From Massilistercora timonensis (lineage in GTDB: Bacteria; Bacillota; Clostridia; Lachnospirales; Lachnospiraceae), in assembly GCF_900312975.1 (NCBI RefSeq), contig NZ_LT990039.1:806001-870000 (forward strand): a DNA stretch of 64,000 nucleotides, read 5' to 3'. Positions 61,191 to 64,000 of this stretch are shown here, one piece after another. Each line of letters begins with the position of its first letter. Position 1 is the stretch's first letter. Position numbers and translations under genes: made by a program. The notes beneath the pieces were generated by a model. The model did no database searches, was not told the DNA's origin, and saw only the letters and a program-made list of their open reading frames with translations.

Positions 61191-61850
61191 TCAGCACAGC
61201 TTGTTCCCATTGGCTACCAGCTTGAACCGGCACCCCAGTACTTCCGCCGCCCTGCGGCACATCAGCATCCGTTCCAGGAAGATCTCGAAGTAATCCATCA
61301 CCGTACAGATGGAATCGTCCAGCTCCAGACTCATCTGGATCACCTTCTTCTCTTCCTTCAGTTCCAGGGTGGCTTTCAGCGCCGCGTAATTTACCCGGTC
61401 ATGGATGTCAAAATTCGCCGGGTTCCGGTTCTGCACCCGGTTCCTTCTCGCATCCGTCTTGTCCGCCAGGATCAGCGCCGCGGAGACGGCGTCCACCGCC
61501 GTCCCGGTGGCTTCATCATGATGGCCGATAGCCGTTACTACTGTAAGAACATCATCAATGGACAGCTCCGACTCCCGCAGGATCTGAAATGCCAGTATCG
61601 CACCGCTGTGGGCATGATCCTTCCGGTTCACACAGTTGCCGATATCATGCATATACCCGGCGATCTTCGCCAGTTCCACCGAATGCCTGTCATAATCCAG
61701 TTTCTCCAGGATCTCTCCCGCCCTCTGGGCGACTTTTGCCGCATGTTTCCTGGAGTGTTCTGTATATCCTAATTCGTAAAGCACGTGGTTTCCCTTTTCG
61801 ATCAACGCATTGATCTCTTCATTTTTTCGTATCTCTTTATAACCAATCAC
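61191..61850 (-). CDS. HD-domain metal-dependent phosphohydrolase
   Basis: 219 residues, soluble. His in YTEHSRKHAAKVA, HD in IAGYMHDIGNCVNRKDHAHSGA and distal GHHDEATGT plus LADKTDARRNRV form the metal site of HD hydrolases. Many such proteins act on nucleotides. It lies 23 bases after the PhoH gene on the same strand, so co-transcription is likely. Substrate unknown. Confidence 0.9.
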   Translation of the reverse strand: MIGYKEIRKNEEINALIEKGNHVLYELGYTEHSRKHAAKVAQRAGEILEKLDYDRHSVELAKIAGYMHDIGNCVNRKDHAHSGAILAFQILRESELSIDDVLTVVTAIGHHDEATGTAVDAVSAALILADKTDARRNRVQNRNPANFDIHDRVNYAALKATLELKEEKKVIQMSLELDDSICTVMDYFEIFLERMLMCRRAAEVLGCRFKLVANGNKLC

Positions 61851-61873
61851 TTAACTTTCCCACTTCCATAATT

Positions 61874-63247
61874 CTATAATCTCTGAACTGCGTCCATCGT
61901 CAGCTCTGACCGCTCGCACTCTTCCTGCGTCATGGTGATCTGCCAGCAAAGCGGGCTTCCCTTCATATGCTCCGCCGCGTAACTCAGCCCGTTGGTACGA
62001 TCATCCAGGAAAGGACGGTCGATCTGTCCCGGGTCTCCCAGAAGGATGATCTTGGTATCCTTCCCCGCCCGGGTAATGATCCCCTTCACCTGCGCCGGCG
62101 TCATATTCTGCGCCTCATCAATGATCAGATAGGTCTTTGCAATGGATCTGCCCCGGATAAAATTCATGGCCTCTGCCTGTATGATCCCCCGCTCAAAGAT
62201 CTCTTCGATCTTACCAGACAACTCTACTTCATTGCTGTACCTTTCCTGTTCATCAGAATCCACCAGCTGCTCCAGATTATCGATCACCGGACGCAGAAGC
62301 GGAGAGATCTTCTCCTGCTCACTTCCTGGCAGAAAGCCAATTTCCGAATCAAACTGGGCGTTTGGTCTGCAGATCAGGATCCGCCGGTATTCTCCAGTGT
62401 AATGATTCAACATCTTTTCCAATCCCACCGCCAGAGAATAGAACGTCTTGCTGGTCCCTGCAATCCCTTTGATGATCACAAGCGGCGCCTTCTGGGCCGG
62501 CTGCATAAGCGCTTCCTGAATAAAATACTGCCCTGCATTCCTTGGCTTGATCCCATAGGGCGCGCTCTTCTTATAATCCAGTTTTCGGATCAGTCCATTT
62601 TCCACACGGCCAAGCTGGGTTTTTTTATGGGACTGATCCGCTTTCAGGATCACAAACTCATTTTCAAAAAACTCCGGCACGTATGCATTGCCTTTTTCGT
62701 CTATGCAGTAGGCTGACTCCACAGGGATGCCTTTTTTCTTAAAATCTTTGAATACTTCTTCCGGCACATACACTTCGATCCTCCCCGGATACTGAGTCTC
62801 ATGTTCTCCCACCTGCTCCGTGGTAAAATCTTCTGCCTTAATCCCCAGAAGCTGGGCTTTGATCCGCAGCAGGATATCCTTGGTCACCAGGACAACCTGC
62901 TCCTCCCGGTTCTGCGCCAGACCCCTGCAAACCTTCAGGATCCGATTATCCGACTTATATTCCGGAAGATCCGGCGGGAGTTCCACATCCAGATAATTTT
63001 TCTCCACCCGGAGAATGCCTTCATTCTCCATCACGATCCCATCCGTCAGGTTTCCTTTCGCGCGCATCTGCTCCAGAAACCGGATGGCTCTGCGCACATT
63101 GGCTCCCCGTTCCCCTTCATCCTTCTTCAGATTATCAAGCTCTTCCAGGACTACCAGCGGAATCACCACTTCATTTTCCTCAAAACACGACGACGCATAC
63201 GGAGCCTGTATCAAAACATTGGTATCCAGTACATAGATCTTTCCCAT
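61874..63247 (-). CDS. PIN-domain/PhoH-like ATPase
   Basis: 457 residues. The N-terminal PIN nuclease domain (about 1-140) has YVLDTNVLIQAP, VVLEELDNLKK and LVTKDILLRIKA, with its acidic residues in place. The C-terminal PhoH ATPase has Walker A GIAGTSKTF near 265 and Walker B YLIIDEAQNMTPAQVKGI, followed by ILLGDPGQID. Relatives are PhoH2/YlaK proteins with RNA unwinding and cleaving activity. It is followed by the HD gene. Confidence 0.95.
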   Translation of the reverse strand: MGKIYVLDTNVLIQAPYASSCFEENEVVIPLVVLEELDNLKKDEGERGANVRRAIRFLEQMRAKGNLTDGIVMENEGILRVEKNYLDVELPPDLPEYKSDNRILKVCRGLAQNREEQVVLVTKDILLRIKAQLLGIKAEDFTTEQVGEHETQYPGRIEVYVPEEVFKDFKKKGIPVESAYCIDEKGNAYVPEFFENEFVILKADQSHKKTQLGRVENGLIRKLDYKKSAPYGIKPRNAGQYFIQEALMQPAQKAPLVIIKGIAGTSKTFYSLAVGLEKMLNHYTGEYRRILICRPNAQFDSEIGFLPGSEQEKISPLLRPVIDNLEQLVDSDEQERYSNEVELSGKIEEIFERGIIQAEAMNFIRGRSIAKTYLIIDEAQNMTPAQVKGIITRAGKDTKIILLGDPGQIDRPFLDDRTNGLSYAAEHMKGSPLCWQITMTQEECERSELTMDAVQRL

Positions 63248-63344
63248 TCAAAGTCCCTTTCTGTTCCTGTGATTTTCTGCTTGCGCTGATTTTACTATAC
63301 GCCGGCTCTGTTATCCTTTCCTGCTGCCCCAGGTAAAATCTATG

Positions 63345-63382
63345 TAAAAAAGGCGCTGTCCGTCTTCTGGACAACGCCTTTT
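63345..63382 (-). terminator. Terminator of the membrane-protein gene at the right edge
   Basis: AAAAGGCGTTGTCC and GGACAGCGCCTTTTTT on the minus strand form a stem with one mismatch and a 7-base loop followed by a T run, 18 bases after the stop at 63400. Confidence 0.85.
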
Positions 63383-63399
63383 CTTATGTGCTCTCTTCT

Positions 63400-64000
63400 T
63401 TAATTCATAACGATCAAAAGGATTCCCAGTCCCCAGTTGATCACCGCTACCACCAGGCCGATGATACACAGGATCTTTCCTGCTTTGGCCATACCAGCCT
63501 TGCTGGATCCGGAACCAAGTCTTGCGCGGGTAAATCCCAGCGCCGCCAGGATGATCCCGCCCAGCGGGAACAAAAGCGCCAGAATAATACTGATGATACC
63601 AAACACCAGCGCCAGCGTCGCCGCGCCTGAATTATCCACCGTCTGTACCGGGATGGGCTGCGGTCCTCCCTGGGGAGCCGCCCCCTGAGGATTCATATCC
63701 TGCGGGCCGTTCGCCGGCAGCGGCTGCTGCAAAGCTGCGAAAAGCTGTTCCAGACTGTCCCTGTATGGCTTCTTCTGCAGGGTTCCCACGAAGCCATCCA
63801 GATCCATCTCTCCGCCGCCCACACTTTTCAGCCAGGCTTCCAGATGGAACACACCACCGTTGTAACTCCACTTCAGATATTTGAACCCTTCCACCATGGC
63901 ATCTCCTGCACGGTATGCGGCCTCTCCTTTCCAGTCGGACATCTCGAACTGGTTCTTCTGAAGAAAATCATTCATAATAAACTGTACGAAGTCATCCGGC
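63400..64000 (-). CDS. Membrane protein of unknown function (5' end beyond the window)
   Basis: The frame is open to base 64000, and the only internal ATG (63975) lacks a ribosome site, so the gene starts outside the window. About 200 residues are visible: a soluble part (DWKGEAAYRAGDAMVEGFKYLKW, FHLEAWLK), a Gln/Pro/Gly-rich linker, then two membrane helices near the C terminus (ALVFGIISIILALLFPLGGIILAALGF and ILCIIGLVVAVINWGLGILLIV, here as landmarks). The helix pair with a short basic loop resembles DUF4190-type segments. Function unknown. Confidence 0.75.
   Translation of the reverse strand, partial: PDDFVQFIMNDFLQKNQFEMSDWKGEAAYRAGDAMVEGFKYLKWSYNGGVFHLEAWLKSVGGGEMDLDGFVGTLQKKPYRDSLEQLFAALQQPLPANGPQDMNPQGAAPQGGPQPIPVQTVDNSGAATLALVFGIISIILALLFPLGGIILAALGFTRARLGSGSSKAGMAKAGKILCIIGLVVAVINWGLGILLIVMN

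Overview
This window is chromosomal DNA from a low-to-mid G+C anaerobic Firmicute, most like a spore-forming Lachnospiraceae. The evidence is an oxygen-sensitive class III ribonucleotide reductase with its radical-SAM activase, stand-alone AICAR formyltransferase plus PurO-type IMP cyclohydrolase instead of fused PurH, a PdaA-like spore-cortex deacetylase, a BclA-like collagen-repeat protein, strong AGGAGG ribosome sites, and no respiratory genes. The species assignment is inference. No rRNA, tRNA, CRISPR array, intact insertion sequence or prophage was seen, and no gene-free stretch exceeds about 300 bases.

Layout: 1-6.0 kb holds ftsH (cut by the left edge), a DUF1846 protein, an ABC1/UbiB-like kinase coupled to a phasin-like protein, and diacylglycerol/undecaprenol kinase. 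6.1-8.3 kb holds an orphan NMT1-type binding lipoprotein, a small AbrB/MraZ-like protein and a CarD-like regulator. 8.3-13.6 kb holds pdaA, overlapping tail to tail with the purine-salvage operon permease-adeC-deoB. 13.6-15.4 kb holds a PanE-like reductase and a decayed Rpn-type nuclease. 15.7-19.3 kb is one very large ABC ATPase-permease fusion.

19.3-26.8 kb is the most unusual locus: seven tightly packed minus-strand genes encoding a DltA-like adenylation enzyme, a fold-III PLP decarboxylase-like enzyme, a 74-residue carrier protein, an MBOAT acyltransferase, an SGNH (DltD-like) protein, and an OmpR-type regulator with its histidine kinase. A LysR regulator is divergent. The order suggests that an amino acid is made or modified by the PLP enzyme, activated, loaded on the carrier, passed across the membrane by the MBOAT protein and attached to a surface polymer, with envelope sensing built into the operon.

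27.9-41.9 kb is mostly housekeeping: a second purine permease, ptsI, cysK, a cold-shock protein, a nitroreductase, eno, a YitT-family protein, glmM, AICAR formyltransferase and PurO, a lipoprotein, an acyltransferase-3 and DUF3841. 42-48.9 kb is one co-directional run: an alkyltransferase-like protein, rarA, the thiamin salvage set thiM-thiE-HAD-thiD, greA, a MATE exporter and MarR. 49-51 kb pairs a collagen-like surface protein with a glycosyltransferase. 51-53.7 kb is an alcohol/aldehyde dehydrogenase pair. 53.8-59 kb has nrdD (with fused redoxin), nrdG, acylphosphatase, DUF1848 and a small alarmone hydrolase. 59-64 kb has an SDR reductase, a second MATE exporter, an HD hydrolase, a PIN-PhoH ATPase and a 5'-truncated membrane protein.

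A dispersed family of GGGGACGT palindromes sits at gene ends at 3.6, 7.2, 35.4, 36.9 and 53.7 kb. Two of these copies share the same composite architecture in opposite orientations.
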